A stretch of DNA of 64,000 bases from Flavobacteriaceae bacterium R38 (lineage in GTDB: Bacteria; Bacteroidota; Bacteroidia; Flavobacteriales; Flavobacteriaceae). The stretch is from positions 682,001 through 746,000 of the forward strand of contig WXYP01000001.1 in assembly GCA_009901575.1 (NCBI GenBank). The letters are read 5' to 3'. The notes below the pieces were generated by a model. The model did not search any database and had not been told where the DNA came from. It was given only the letters and a program-made list of their open reading frames with translations. Positions 1-7,916 of this stretch are shown in pieces; the first letter of the stretch is position 1, and every line of letters begins with the position of its first letter. The translations under genes were made by a program, and so were the position numbers.

Positions 1-1007
1 AGGACATCCTGTTGGATTTTCCTGATATTATCTAAAAACTCGGGAGCTAATTTCCATTTAGAATCCGGGTTACGACGTAATACTCCTAAACCGGAACACG
101 GAGCGTCAATTAACACACGGTCAGCTTTATTGTGTAATTTTTTAATTGGTTTGGTAGAATCAATGACTTTTAAATCAATATTATGAGAACCACTACGCCT
201 GGCACGTACCTTTAATTTTTTAAGTTTACTCTCATAAATATCCATAGCGATAATTTGCCCCTTATTTTGCATAAGAGAGGCTAAGTGTAATGTTTTTCCA
301 CCAGCTCCGGCACAAGTATCTACTACTTTCATTCCAGGTTTAGCGTCCAAAAAAGCAGCAACCAATTGTGATGATGCATCCTGGACTTCAAACCATCCAT
401 CTTTGAATGCCTCTGTTTTAAATACATTGGCACGTGCCCGTAGTTTTAAAGCATCCGGATGTTGAGGTAAGAAATCTGCGTCTATTCCTTCAGATTGCAA
501 CCTCTGTTTCAATTCTTTTTTAGTAGTTTTTAAAGTATTTACTCTTAAAATTACTTCTGCCTGAAGGTTGAGTGCAGCAATTTCTTTTGTCCATATTTCT
601 TCTCCCAATTCTGTTACACCTACCTGATCTATCCAATCGGGTAAAGATTCCCGAAACACCCTATCTTTTGATAATTGATCAAACCTACCTTTAATACGTC
701 GGGTCGGGGTACCTTCAAATTGAGGCCAATCGGGTATTTTAATTCCTTTTAAAACAATCCATACGGCCAGCATTTTCCATAAATTATCTTTGCTGTAATG
801 CTCTTTAATCCCTGCTATTTCTGCATAGAGCCTTTTCCAACGTACAATATCATAGGTAGTCTCAGCTACAAAAGCTCTGTCTCTGGAACCCCATCGTTTA
901 TCACGTTTTAAAAGTTGTTGTACTACTTTATCGGCATATTGATCTTCGTTGAAAATTAAACTCAATCCGTCAATAACTGCAAAAACTAAATTTCTATGTA
1001 ACCTCAT
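1..1007 (-). CDS. RsmB/NOP2-family rRNA (cytosine-5) methyltransferase, 3' end cut by window edge
   Basis: SAM-dependent methyltransferase that would methylate a cytosine of ribosomal RNA in the cytoplasm. I translated it from the ATG at 1007; the frame is open to base 1, giving 335 residues. The N-terminal half matches the helical NusB-like/RsmB leader (residues 1-150, with KRWGSRDR and ETTYDIVRWKR). The Rossmann domain follows with the SAM-binding CAGAGGKTLHLA stretch, an acidic MDIYESKL motif and the motif IV DAPCSGLGVLRRNPD, with Asp301 and Cys304. The second conserved cysteine (motif VI) would lie beyond base 1, so the true C-terminus is missing. The ATG is preceded on its strand by a TACCTTTG -7-like element 18 bases upstream. 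The exact rRNA position cannot be assigned from sequence; RsmB or RsmF-like are both possible. Confidence 0.93.
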   Translation of the reverse strand, partial: MRLHRNLVFAVIDGLSLIFNEDQYADKVVQQLLKRDKRWGSRDRAFVAETTYDIVRWKRLYAEIAGIKEHYSKDNLWKMLAVWIVLKGIKIPDWPQFEGTPTRRIKGRFDQLSKDRVFRESLPDWIDQVGVTELGEEIWTKEIAALNLQAEVILRVNTLKTTKKELKQRLQSEGIDADFLPQHPDALKLRARANVFKTEAFKDGWFEVQDASSQLVAAFLDAKPGMKVVDTCAGAGGKTLHLASLMQNKGQIIAMDIYESKLKKLKVRARRSGSHNIDLKVIDSTKPIKKLHNKADRVLIDAPCSGLGVLRRNPDSKWKLAPEFLDNIRKIQQDV

Positions 1008-1024
1008 TGTCCAAAATTGGGATG

Positions 1025-1062
1025 CAAAGGTATTGTTTTAGAAAGGAATACCTTTATTTTTG
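1025..1062. promoter_or_regulatory. Back-to-back promoters for the rRNA methyltransferase and the propeller lipoprotein
   Basis: On the plus strand TTG at 1033-1035, a 19-base spacer and TATTTTTG at 1055-1062 fit the Bacteroidota -33/-7 consensus (TTG, TAnnTTTG). They place a start near 1068, about 20 bases before the ATG at 1089. On the minus strand TACCTTTG at 1032-1025 fits the -7 element for the methyltransferase gene, but I see no matching -33 TTG. The plus promoter is the stronger call. Confidence 0.6.
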
Positions 1063-1088
1063 ATAGAAATTTAAAAGTTTTTAAAAAA

Positions 1089-2123
1089 ATGAAATACTTA
1101 GCAAGCATATTTTTCATACTGATTTTATTTTCTTGTCATCAGAAATCCCCAGAACCAGTAAATTTTAATGAGGTTGAAATAGCAATTATTTTAGACGATT
1201 CTATAAGTATACGCGCTATAGATGTCACTGAAGAAGGTGAACTTTGGTTTGCTGCTAATAATGGTGCTTATGGAAGCTATTCTGAAGAGAAAGGCTTGAT
1301 TAAAGAAACGATTATTTATGATACAATCACACCTTATTTCAGAGCAGTTAGTACTAATGGAAAAGATGCATTTGCATTGAGTATTGCTAATCCGGCACTT
1401 TTGTATAAATTAACTCCCAAGCCAACTTTAGTATATAAAGAAGAGCATGAAAAGGTTTTTTATGATGCAATGAAATTCTGGAATGAGAAAGAAGGAATTG
1501 CAATGGGAGATCCTACAGACGATTGTTTATCTGTAATTATTACCAGGGATGGAGGGAATTCCTGGAGTAAGATTTCATGTGATAAATTACCAAAAGTAGA
1601 AGAAGGGGAGGCTGCTTTTGCTGCAAGCAATACGAACATTGAAATTGTAGGAGACCATACCTGGATAGTTTCGGGAGGAAAACGAAGCAGGGTATTTTAT
1701 TCATCAGACAAAGGGAATAGCTGGGAAGTTTATGAAACTCCGATTGTTCAGGGAGAAGGAACACAAGGAATTTATTCGGTTGATTTTTATGATGAAAATA
1801 ATGGAGTTGTAATTGGAGGAGATTATACCAAGCCCGAGATTAATTTAGCAAATAAGGCAGTGACTACAGACGGAGGTAAAACATGGAATTTGATGAGTGA
1901 CGGAAGTATTCCGGGGTATAAAAGTTGTATTCAATATGTACCTAATTCAGATCGAAAAAAAATGGTAGCTATAGGTTTTACAGGGATCTCAGTGACTAAT
2001 GATGGCGGAAATACCTGGAAAGAACTATCTAAAGAAGGGTTTTATACCTTGAAATTTGTTAACGATTCTGTGGCCTATGCAGCAGGTAACAGGCGTATTG
2101 CAAAACTTATTTTTAGAGAATAG
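1089..2123 (+). CDS. YCF48/BNR-like beta-propeller lipoprotein
   Basis: Secreted lipoprotein with sialidase-type (BNR/Asp-box) propeller repeats. An open frame extends up to 1017, but the ATG at 1089 starts a clean SPII signal (MKYLASIFFILILFSC, lipobox Cys) and lies just downstream of a good promoter, so I start there (344 residues). Asp-box motifs recur at regular spacing: TRDGGNSW, SSDKGNSW, TTDGGKTW and TNDGGNTW, one per blade, as in YCF48/HCF136-like and photosystem-assembly-like propellers. In Bacteroidota these are usually annotated as oxidoreductase or glycosyl hydrolase without biochemical support; no catalytic residues are evident. It is convergent with the phospholipase gene, with its stop codon directly abutting that gene's stop. 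Function is unknown beyond a probable envelope-associated binding or assembly role. Confidence 0.85.
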   Translation: MKYLASIFFILILFSCHQKSPEPVNFNEVEIAIILDDSISIRAIDVTEEGELWFAANNGAYGSYSEEKGLIKETIIYDTITPYFRAVSTNGKDAFALSIANPALLYKLTPKPTLVYKEEHEKVFYDAMKFWNEKEGIAMGDPTDDCLSVIITRDGGNSWSKISCDKLPKVEEGEAAFAASNTNIEIVGDHTWIVSGGKRSRVFYSSDKGNSWEVYETPIVQGEGTQGIYSVDFYDENNGVVIGGDYTKPEINLANKAVTTDGGKTWNLMSDGSIPGYKSCIQYVPNSDRKKMVAIGFTGISVTNDGGNTWKELSKEGFYTLKFVNDSVAYAAGNRRIAKLIFRE

Positions 2124-5100
2124 TTATCTGATAATTTTACTGATTGTATCTGCAACTATTGGATGCTCCTGCACCATATAAGTCATAAAATCATAAGCAG
2201 CCGGAGCCATAACTCTACTCATAGGAGGCTCTACTACAGGTGCATTAGCTCCTTTTTTATCTTGCACTATACGTTCTATATCTTTATTGTTTCTTTTGAT
2301 GAGTTTATCGATTTCAGATAGAAATTTCACCTCTAAAACAGTAGTATCCAGAGTGCTGATTTTTTGCCCGTAAATTTTCTTAACGTCATTTAAAGTAAAG
2401 CGATGTGGCAAGTAAACAGTTTTAAACTTTAACTTATCAGGATATTGCTTGCATAACCGATCTAATTCGGCTTTTACATATATAGGCAGCATTTCTGTAG
2501 CGACTACTGAATTTAAGATAGCAGCAATACCATTTTTTTCATTGACTCTATCCGTCAAAATATCTTTTTTAAAGTTTTCTTCAAGATAATGACGTATATA
2601 CTGGTTCTTATCATTAACAATATTGATGAAAACATTTTTTTGATTTAAATCATTTAAATCAGATACAGAATCTAAAGAATTTATAGCTCTAAATAATTTA
2701 TAAGCAGATAGCAATCCGGAATTTTCATAAATACCCCCGTCATTAAAATGTCCTAAAGTTTCAATTTCAGCAGCTGGACTTATCACAGGAAACCTGTTGG
2801 AGGTAGAAGCTGCATCGTAATAACCTAAAGTAGCCGGTTTTCTTAGGGTTGAATTTTTATCTTTAATATTTAACTCCAGGATATTATTCGCTTCTTGATA
2901 AAGTAGGGAATAGGCATCAGAAGATGTGTCTTCTATGTTGACAGTTACTGCCATTCCCTGGTTTCCGGTTACATTGGTTGTATTTGCAATGAGAACCGGA
3001 TATTGATTTTGATAAGTATTATAAAGTTTTTTCCAGAATGCTCTGTAAGGCAAGCTGTATTCATTATGAGTACCAGCCAATTGTGCATATTTTTGCATGG
3101 CTTTAGAAGAGCGATCTTTCCCTTTTAAATCAAAAAACGGAATAAAAAGATCACTAACAGCATCTCTTCCTAATAAATGTGTTAGATCCATGGATAAAAT
3201 ATTTTCTGTTGAAATACCTTTAATCGTATTAGATCTGCTATTGGAAGTGGTGTTGTTCAGCATTACGGCGGCCATATTTGTCAAGCCCATAGTACCTCCG
3301 GATGCTCCAGAAATTACCACCGTCTTATTGAAAAAATCAGGATCTTCCTTTAAGAATTGATTTAAAACAACCATAGTCCATGCGTTAGATTTCATTCCGC
3401 CACCATAGCTTCCTATATAATAACGTGGTTGATCTTTTTTGAGGTTTTTATGGAATTGTTGAAGCGAAACTTCACTATTGAGATTTCTATCGATAGTTTT
3501 CAATGTAAATAAATCATTGCTAAACTTTTTCGTGGCTGTAGCCGATAATATTACTAATAAAGAGAGTACAGCTAAAGTATAGAAAAACCTCTTCTTGGTA
3601 GCGATGGGAGGTTCTTCTGAAAACTTATAATAAGTGATATGTTTGACGAATATTACTATGACTCCATAAAAGAAGAATAAATAAGAAATAATGATAATGA
3701 TGGCATTGATTTTTGATGCTAATACAGAATTAAAGTTAATAATACCTAGAAAGAATGCATTGATAAAACCTAATACAATAACTATTTGAAGGAATGTAAT
3801 GTTATTGCTGAATGCACCGAATCTTAGTCTTGAAAATAATCGGAATAAAAAATCTTTACCGACAAAGGGATGGTTTTTAAAGAAGGTATTGAAATGTTTC
3901 TTTTTTTCATTAATATTTGAAGCTCTACCATTTTTAAAAATATCAAATGCGTAATAAACAGCATTATATTGATTAAAAAAAGTAAACCTGAAAATAGACC
4001 GAAAAGTGCGATAGTAAATATAAGTAATCATCTGGAAGGTGATGCATATCAGGCTCCCAATGACCATAGGTGTAGTGTAAGCTGTATTTTCTTTTTTAGC
4101 TAAAAGCATCCCGAAGAAAATGAAGTGTAGAATAATAGTGGTAACCAAAAAATAAGAATAATGCTTCATATAACGCCTGATAGACAATAATGATGCAGGT
4201 GGATTTAAATAGTATAAATCATTTCCGTCTGATAAAACTTCGCCTAACTGCTTATTTAAATATCCTTTATTTTGCTGTTGCCATTTACTTTTTCTTTTAT
4301 TTAAACTATACAACCAATAAAAACCAATCAATAAAATGAAAAACACAATTGAAGAGGCTTTAACCTGCCAATTGAAATTAGTTTCGGAAGTAAAAGCAAT
4401 CATATAAAATAATGCTGCATAAAAGAAGATTCCTAAACTTCGTCTGAGAAAATTAATTTTTTGCTCCAATTCTTTATTATATCCCTTTTTATAAGTGTAA
4501 TAAACCGGACCAATTCCCCATAATTTCATTTTACTCATAAACCAATTTCTGTGATTTTTATCAATGTGAAAATAATTAGGGTAATGAGATATAATCACGC
4601 TGTATACAGGGGCAAAGAGCGTCAATAAGAAAATAAAGTTGATAGGATAATTATATAGATTAACTACGATAGAATTCACCTGAGGTGCTTTAGGGAGTGC
4701 CAGACCAATAATAGCAAGAATGATAAGGCTTAAATATGAAGATTTGATAAAGCTGATCAAGATTTGTAATCGGTTTTTTAGGGAATAACGTATAAAAACC
4801 AATATGAAAAATAATATAACAAGACTATATAGAACCTCTTTTACAGTAACAATAGTTCCCGGATATTGATGTGTGCTTAGGTATTCAATATTTTCGTAAA
4901 CATCTGTTAAATAGGCTCCAGTAGCTAAAATGATAAAAAGGATAATTAATCCTTTTCTAATTGATACAGGGTTTAGATGTGTTAGTTTGCGTTGAATGTA
5001 TTTTTTTATTGTCAAAAGCAGAAGAAACGCCCAAATAAAATCGGTGTAAAAGAATAATTTGAAATAAACTATACGATTATTTTTATATAGAATTTGCTCA

Positions 5101-5279
5101 TCAAACCATGGTTGAGGTACAATTTTACCAAACTGAGGTCCATCTATAATTCCTGGAATCTTAAATAAATTTAGAAACACTAACATCAGTAGTGTTAGTA
5201 CCAATAATAAGATGTAATGAAATCTGGTAATACGGTTATTGCGAAAGTAATTTACTAGATGTAAAATGCTGTTGATCAT
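2124..5279 (-). CDS. Patatin-like phospholipase with a large N-terminal multi-pass membrane domain
   Basis: Probable membrane-bound lipid acyl hydrolase. About the first 600 of 1051 residues hold many hydrophobic segments (at least ten by eye) separated by short basic loops. The C-terminal region is a patatin fold: oxyanion glycine loop SYGGGMKS, nucleophile elbow GASGG with Ser660, and catalytic-dyad DGG with Asp847 in HFNDGGIYENSG. The last conserved block (residues 960-1051) is soluble and polar. The order, membrane part then patatin part, is unlike classical secreted patatins or type V patatins fused to a barrel. Patatins use a Ser-Asp dyad on phospholipids or acylglycerols; the substrate here is unknown. 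The gene stands alone: its stop abuts the convergent propeller gene, and a terminator of the next gene lies upstream. Confidence 0.87.
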   Translation of the reverse strand: MINSILHLVNYFRNNRITRFHYILLLVLTLLMLVFLNLFKIPGIIDGPQFGKIVPQPWFDEQILYKNNRIVYFKLFFYTDFIWAFLLLLTIKKYIQRKLTHLNPVSIRKGLIILFIILATGAYLTDVYENIEYLSTHQYPGTIVTVKEVLYSLVILFFILVFIRYSLKNRLQILISFIKSSYLSLIILAIIGLALPKAPQVNSIVVNLYNYPINFIFLLTLFAPVYSVIISHYPNYFHIDKNHRNWFMSKMKLWGIGPVYYTYKKGYNKELEQKINFLRRSLGIFFYAALFYMIAFTSETNFNWQVKASSIVFFILLIGFYWLYSLNKRKSKWQQQNKGYLNKQLGEVLSDGNDLYYLNPPASLLSIRRYMKHYSYFLVTTIILHFIFFGMLLAKKENTAYTTPMVIGSLICITFQMITYIYYRTFRSIFRFTFFNQYNAVYYAFDIFKNGRASNINEKKKHFNTFFKNHPFVGKDFLFRLFSRLRFGAFSNNITFLQIVIVLGFINAFFLGIINFNSVLASKINAIIIIISYLFFFYGVIVIFVKHITYYKFSEEPPIATKKRFFYTLAVLSLLVILSATATKKFSNDLFTLKTIDRNLNSEVSLQQFHKNLKKDQPRYYIGSYGGGMKSNAWTMVVLNQFLKEDPDFFNKTVVISGASGGTMGLTNMAAVMLNNTTSNSRSNTIKGISTENILSMDLTHLLGRDAVSDLFIPFFDLKGKDRSSKAMQKYAQLAGTHNEYSLPYRAFWKKLYNTYQNQYPVLIANTTNVTGNQGMAVTVNIEDTSSDAYSLLYQEANNILELNIKDKNSTLRKPATLGYYDAASTSNRFPVISPAAEIETLGHFNDGGIYENSGLLSAYKLFRAINSLDSVSDLNDLNQKNVFINIVNDKNQYIRHYLEENFKKDILTDRVNEKNGIAAILNSVVATEMLPIYVKAELDRLCKQYPDKLKFKTVYLPHRFTLNDVKKIYGQKISTLDTTVLEVKFLSEIDKLIKRNNKDIERIVQDKKGANAPVVEPPMSRVMAPAAYDFMTYMVQEHPIVADTISKIIR

Positions 5280-5390
5280 TTGGTTAGTTAGGTTTGCAAA
5301 TAAAAATATGAATAGTGTTTTAACAAAGAAAGGGGATTTTACCTGTTATTAAATGAAATAATAAAAGAATTATCTGTCAAAAATGAGCTC

Positions 5391-5420
5391 AAAAAAAAGA
5401 GGTATAAAAGAATACCTCTT
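5391..5420 (-). terminator. Intrinsic terminator of the small DUF6515-like lipoprotein gene
   Basis: Perfect 9-bp stem (5397-5405 with 5412-5420), AAGAGGTAT around a 6-base loop, followed on the minus strand by eight T residues. It lies about 37 bases after the stop at 5458. Confidence 0.85.
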
Positions 5421-5457
5421 GATTTTATGAACTTAACTATTGAATTTAAATTGTATC

Positions 5458-5799
5458 CTAGACCTTAACAACTATATACCCTCTGTTACTCTTTTTATAA
5501 TATACTCCATTATAAGTATAATACTTGTTTTTGCGAATAGTCACGACTTTATAATTTTTTGGTAATCGTCGTATAGTTAATCCGTTTGGAGGAGAAACAA
5601 CTACAAATCTATTTCCTCTTTTACGGTACCATATTCCACTTGAATGGTAATAATTTACATTCTTGTATACTATAATTTGCGGATTCTGAACCCTGGTTAC
5701 TGTAACATTTTTTCGTGGAGTAATTCTTGTGCTTGTTACACACGAACTCAACATCATTCCTATTGTAAAAACGGTCATTATTATTTTTGAGAGCTTCAT
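5458..5799 (-). CDS. Small DUF6515-like lipoprotein
   Basis: 113-residue envelope protein with an SPII signal (MKLSKIIMTVFTIGMMLSSC). The mature part is basic and aromatic, with the repeated pattern of a short strand, GxxYxxxxxGYxVV and Pro-Pro-Asn-Gly, then a second NGVYYKKSNRGYIVV block. This two-repeat arrangement resembles the DUF6515 family, periplasmic or outer-membrane proteins of unknown function in Bacteroidota. The high isoelectric character (many Lys/Arg) is compatible with binding to an acidic polymer such as LPS or DNA, but that is only a guess. It is monocistronic, with its own terminator at 5391-5420. Confidence 0.75.
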   Translation of the reverse strand: MKLSKIIMTVFTIGMMLSSCVTSTRITPRKNVTVTRVQNPQIIVYKNVNYYHSSGIWYRKRGNRFVVVSPPNGLTIRRLPKNYKVVTIRKNKYYTYNGVYYKKSNRGYIVVKV

Positions 5800-6167
5800 A
5801 ACATATAGTTTTATCGTTTGTTAATACGACTCCTAAAAATGTAAATGGTTTAAAATTCTGTTAAAAGTAATGACAGATTGATCTAAGAAATGATTCAGTT
5901 ATATTTTTGTTGTATTTTCATTCCTTGCTTCCTACCCGTCGGCAGGCAGGTAAAAGGAATCCATTAAGATACTTCTGCTTAGATTCCTGCCTACGCAGGA
6001 AATCGAAGATTCGACGGAGTCAATGACACCTATCTTAATAAAAACAATTGATTAGCTGATAGTCAAATAATCATACCCAACTCACGTTAAAATAGAAGAA
6101 TGTATTATTTCATTTAATAACTTAAAAAAAGTAATGTTGTTATAAATATTGATATTAAGTGAAAAAG
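5800..6167. other. Non-coding stretch between lipoprotein and MIP channel genes
   Basis: 368 bases without a convincing gene. It holds a G+C-richer island (5935-6025) with the CCGTCGGCAGGCAGG element and an inverted-repeat hairpin at 5984-6001, set in A+T-rich DNA. No open frame with coding character was found on either strand. Confidence 0.6.
5984..6001. repeat. Dispersed palindromic element, copy 1
   Basis: TTCCTGC / GCAGGAA arms of 7 bp around CTAC. The same arms recur at 38606-38625 around GAAA. Both copies are in intergenic DNA, as expected for a small dispersed hairpin repeat. Confidence 0.6.
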
Positions 6168-6848
6168 TTAACAATCATCATCACAACAATGATCATCTTT
6201 AACCAATTTACAGCTTACAACAGCCAGAAATGCTCCTATAACCGGTGCAACAATATATAGCCATAAATGTTCAAGATGTCCGGAGATCAAAGCTGGGCCT
6301 AAAGAACGAGCAGGGTTCATAGAGGCATTAGTGATAGGACCGGCAAACATAGCTTCCAGTAATACAACTCCTCCAATAGCAATTCCGGCAATAACACCTA
6401 TTTCTTTAGCTCCCGTGGAAACATTAATAATAACAACCATCAAGAAAAAAGTGAGTAGTAATTCCAGGATAAATGCTCCATATAAATTAACAATTTCTAA
6501 CCTTGGATGTGTACCTCCGTAAAATTCACTTTGCGGAAACAATACAAGTAAAACAGAACTTGCAGCTATAGCTCCAAGACACTGTACGATAATATATTTA
6601 GGAACTTCTTTCCAGGAAAATTTTTTAGCATAGGCAAACGCTATGGTAACGGCAGGATTAAAATGAGCTCCGGAGATATCTCCAAAAGCATAAATCATTC
6701 CCATAACAATAAGCCCCCAGGTGATAGCAATTCCGACGTGAGTTATATCACCTCCGGTTACTTCATTAATAGTCATTGCTCCGGTTCCACAAAAAACCAT
6801 AGCAAAAGTACCAATAAACTCTGCAATATAATTTTTAGAATTTTTCAT
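6168..6848 (-). CDS. MIP-family channel (aquaporin or glyceroporin-like)
   Basis: Inner-membrane channel of 226 residues, the usual length for bacterial aquaporins. Six membrane helices and both half-helix motifs are visible: HFNPAVT (Asn64-Pro-Ala) and SMNPARS (Asn178-Pro-Ala), with the selectivity Arg181. The segment before the second NPA reads LLEAMFAGPITNASMNPARS, closer to the NIP-like (AGPxxxASMNPARSLGPA) group than to AqpZ, which has a His in this helix. NIP-type channels pass small neutral solutes such as glycerol, urea, silicic acid or metalloid hydroxides, so water-only transport should not be assumed. The last residues form an unusual Asp/Cys/His tail (DDHCCDDDC), a possible metal-binding site. 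The gene is divergent from the DUF2911 gene across a region with paired repeats. Confidence 0.9.
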   Translation of the reverse strand: MKNSKNYIAEFIGTFAMVFCGTGAMTINEVTGGDITHVGIAITWGLIVMGMIYAFGDISGAHFNPAVTIAFAYAKKFSWKEVPKYIIVQCLGAIAASSVLLVLFPQSEFYGGTHPRLEIVNLYGAFILELLLTFFLMVVIINVSTGAKEIGVIAGIAIGGVVLLEAMFAGPITNASMNPARSLGPALISGHLEHLWLYIVAPVIGAFLAVVSCKLVKDDHCCDDDC

Positions 6849-6881
6849 CTTGGCAAATTTAAGAGATTTTTAATGCCTTGT

Positions 6882-6900
6882 GTTAAGCGAAAGTTAAGCG
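6882..6900. promoter_or_regulatory. Paired GTTAAGCG direct repeats near the MIP channel start
   Basis: GTTAAGCG at 6882-6889 and again at 6893-6900, an 11-bp period (one helical turn). They lie 34-52 bases upstream of the MIP channel start, where its core promoter would be. No factor is identified. Confidence 0.35.
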
Positions 6901-6938
6901 TTAAAGAATATGTTTTTGATGATATGATTACTTTGGAT

Positions 6939-6971
6939 TTAAGATTTTCTTAACAGTTAAGATTTTCTTAA
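6939..6971. promoter_or_regulatory. Two identical palindromic 15-mers upstream of the DUF2911 gene
   Basis: TTAAGATTTTCTTAA occurs at 6939-6953 and 6957-6971, an 18-bp period. Each copy has perfect 6-bp arms (TTAAGA/TCTTAA) around TTT. The second copy ends 41 bases before the ATG at 7013 and just before a near-consensus -7 element (TAATTTCG, 6977-6984). The position suggests an operator for a dimeric regulator. Confidence 0.45.
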
Positions 6972-7012
6972 AGGAGTAATTTCGCTTCATAAACATTTAA
7001 CACTAAATAAAA

Positions 7013-7861
7013 ATGAAAAAAATAGCAGTATTCTTATGCCTTATGGTTTTTGGAGTTACTCTAAATGCTCAGGTAGTAACCCCTCAACCTAGTCCTTTGG
7101 CAAAAATTGAACAAAAAGTCGGATTAACAGATGTAACTGTAGTTTATTCGCGTCCTTCAATGAAAGGAAGAACCATCTTTGGTGATTTAGTACCTTATGG
7201 TAAAGTATGGAGAACCGGAGCCAATGCAAATACGGTAATTACTTTTAGCGATAATGTTAAAATAGGAGGTAAAACTTTAGAAAAAGGATCGTATGCAATT
7301 TATACAAAGCCTAATGCTAATTCCTGGGAAGTATTGTTTTATAATGCTACAAACAATTGGGGTAACCCTGCAAATTGGGAAGAAGATAAAGTAGTAGCAT
7401 CTGTTTCTGCAGAAGTGCATGCAATTCCGTTTGATGTTGAAACTTTTACTATTGATTTCAACAATTTGACTAATAACGGAGCTCATTTAGAAATACTTTG
7501 GGAAAAAACATATGTAGCAGTTCCTATTGAAGTTGATACAAAAAAAGCTGTTTTGGCTAGTATTGATAAAACAATGAAAGGAAAACCATCTGTTAATGAT
7601 TATTATTCTGCTGCTGTTTTTTATCTAGAAGAAGGAGAAGATATTAAGCAAGCAAAAAAATGGATTGACCTGGCTATTGCTAACAGAGAAGAGCCTGCTT
7701 TTTGGATGTATCGTCAAAAATCTTTGATTTACGCTAAAATGGGAGATAAAAAAGGAGCTATTGCAGCTGCGAAAGAATCTTTAGCTTTAGCTAAAAAAGC
7801 TAATAATAATGATTATGTGAAATTAAATCAGGATTCTCTAAAAGAGTGGGGAACACTTTAA
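7013..7861 (+). CDS. Secreted DUF2911-family protein with a helical-repeat tail
   Basis: 282-residue exported protein: signal peptide MKKIAVFLCLMVFGVTLNAQ, then a DUF2911 domain (residues about 25-175). Family hallmarks seen are SPLAKIEQKVGLTDVTVVYSRP, VPYGKVWRTGANANT and LEKGSYAIYT. The last 100 residues are alpha-helical and look like one or two TPR-type repeats (DYYSAAVFYLEEGEDIKQAKKWIDLA). DUF2911 proteins are abundant in Bacteroidota and have no established activity. The gene is divergent from the MIP channel, behind two palindromic 15-mers, and ends at a strong bidirectional terminator shared with the symporter gene. Confidence 0.85.
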   Translation: MKKIAVFLCLMVFGVTLNAQVVTPQPSPLAKIEQKVGLTDVTVVYSRPSMKGRTIFGDLVPYGKVWRTGANANTVITFSDNVKIGGKTLEKGSYAIYTKPNANSWEVLFYNATNNWGNPANWEEDKVVASVSAEVHAIPFDVETFTIDFNNLTNNGAHLEILWEKTYVAVPIEVDTKKAVLASIDKTMKGKPSVNDYYSAAVFYLEEGEDIKQAKKWIDLAIANREEPAFWMYRQKSLIYAKMGDKKGAIAAAKESLALAKKANNNDYVKLNQDSLKEWGTL

Positions 7862-7882
7862 GAGGTTTTGAATCAAGAAAAT

Positions 7883-7916
7883 AAAAAAGCTTGCATATTT
7901 CATGCAAGCTTTTTTT
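7883..7916. terminator. Bidirectional intrinsic terminator
   Basis: 14-bp perfect stem AAAAAAGCTTGCAT (7883-7896) paired with 7902-7915, loop of 5. A/T tails on both sides serve the DUF2911 gene (+) and the symporter gene (-). The symporter stop codon (7915-7917) overlaps the stem base. Confidence 0.9.
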
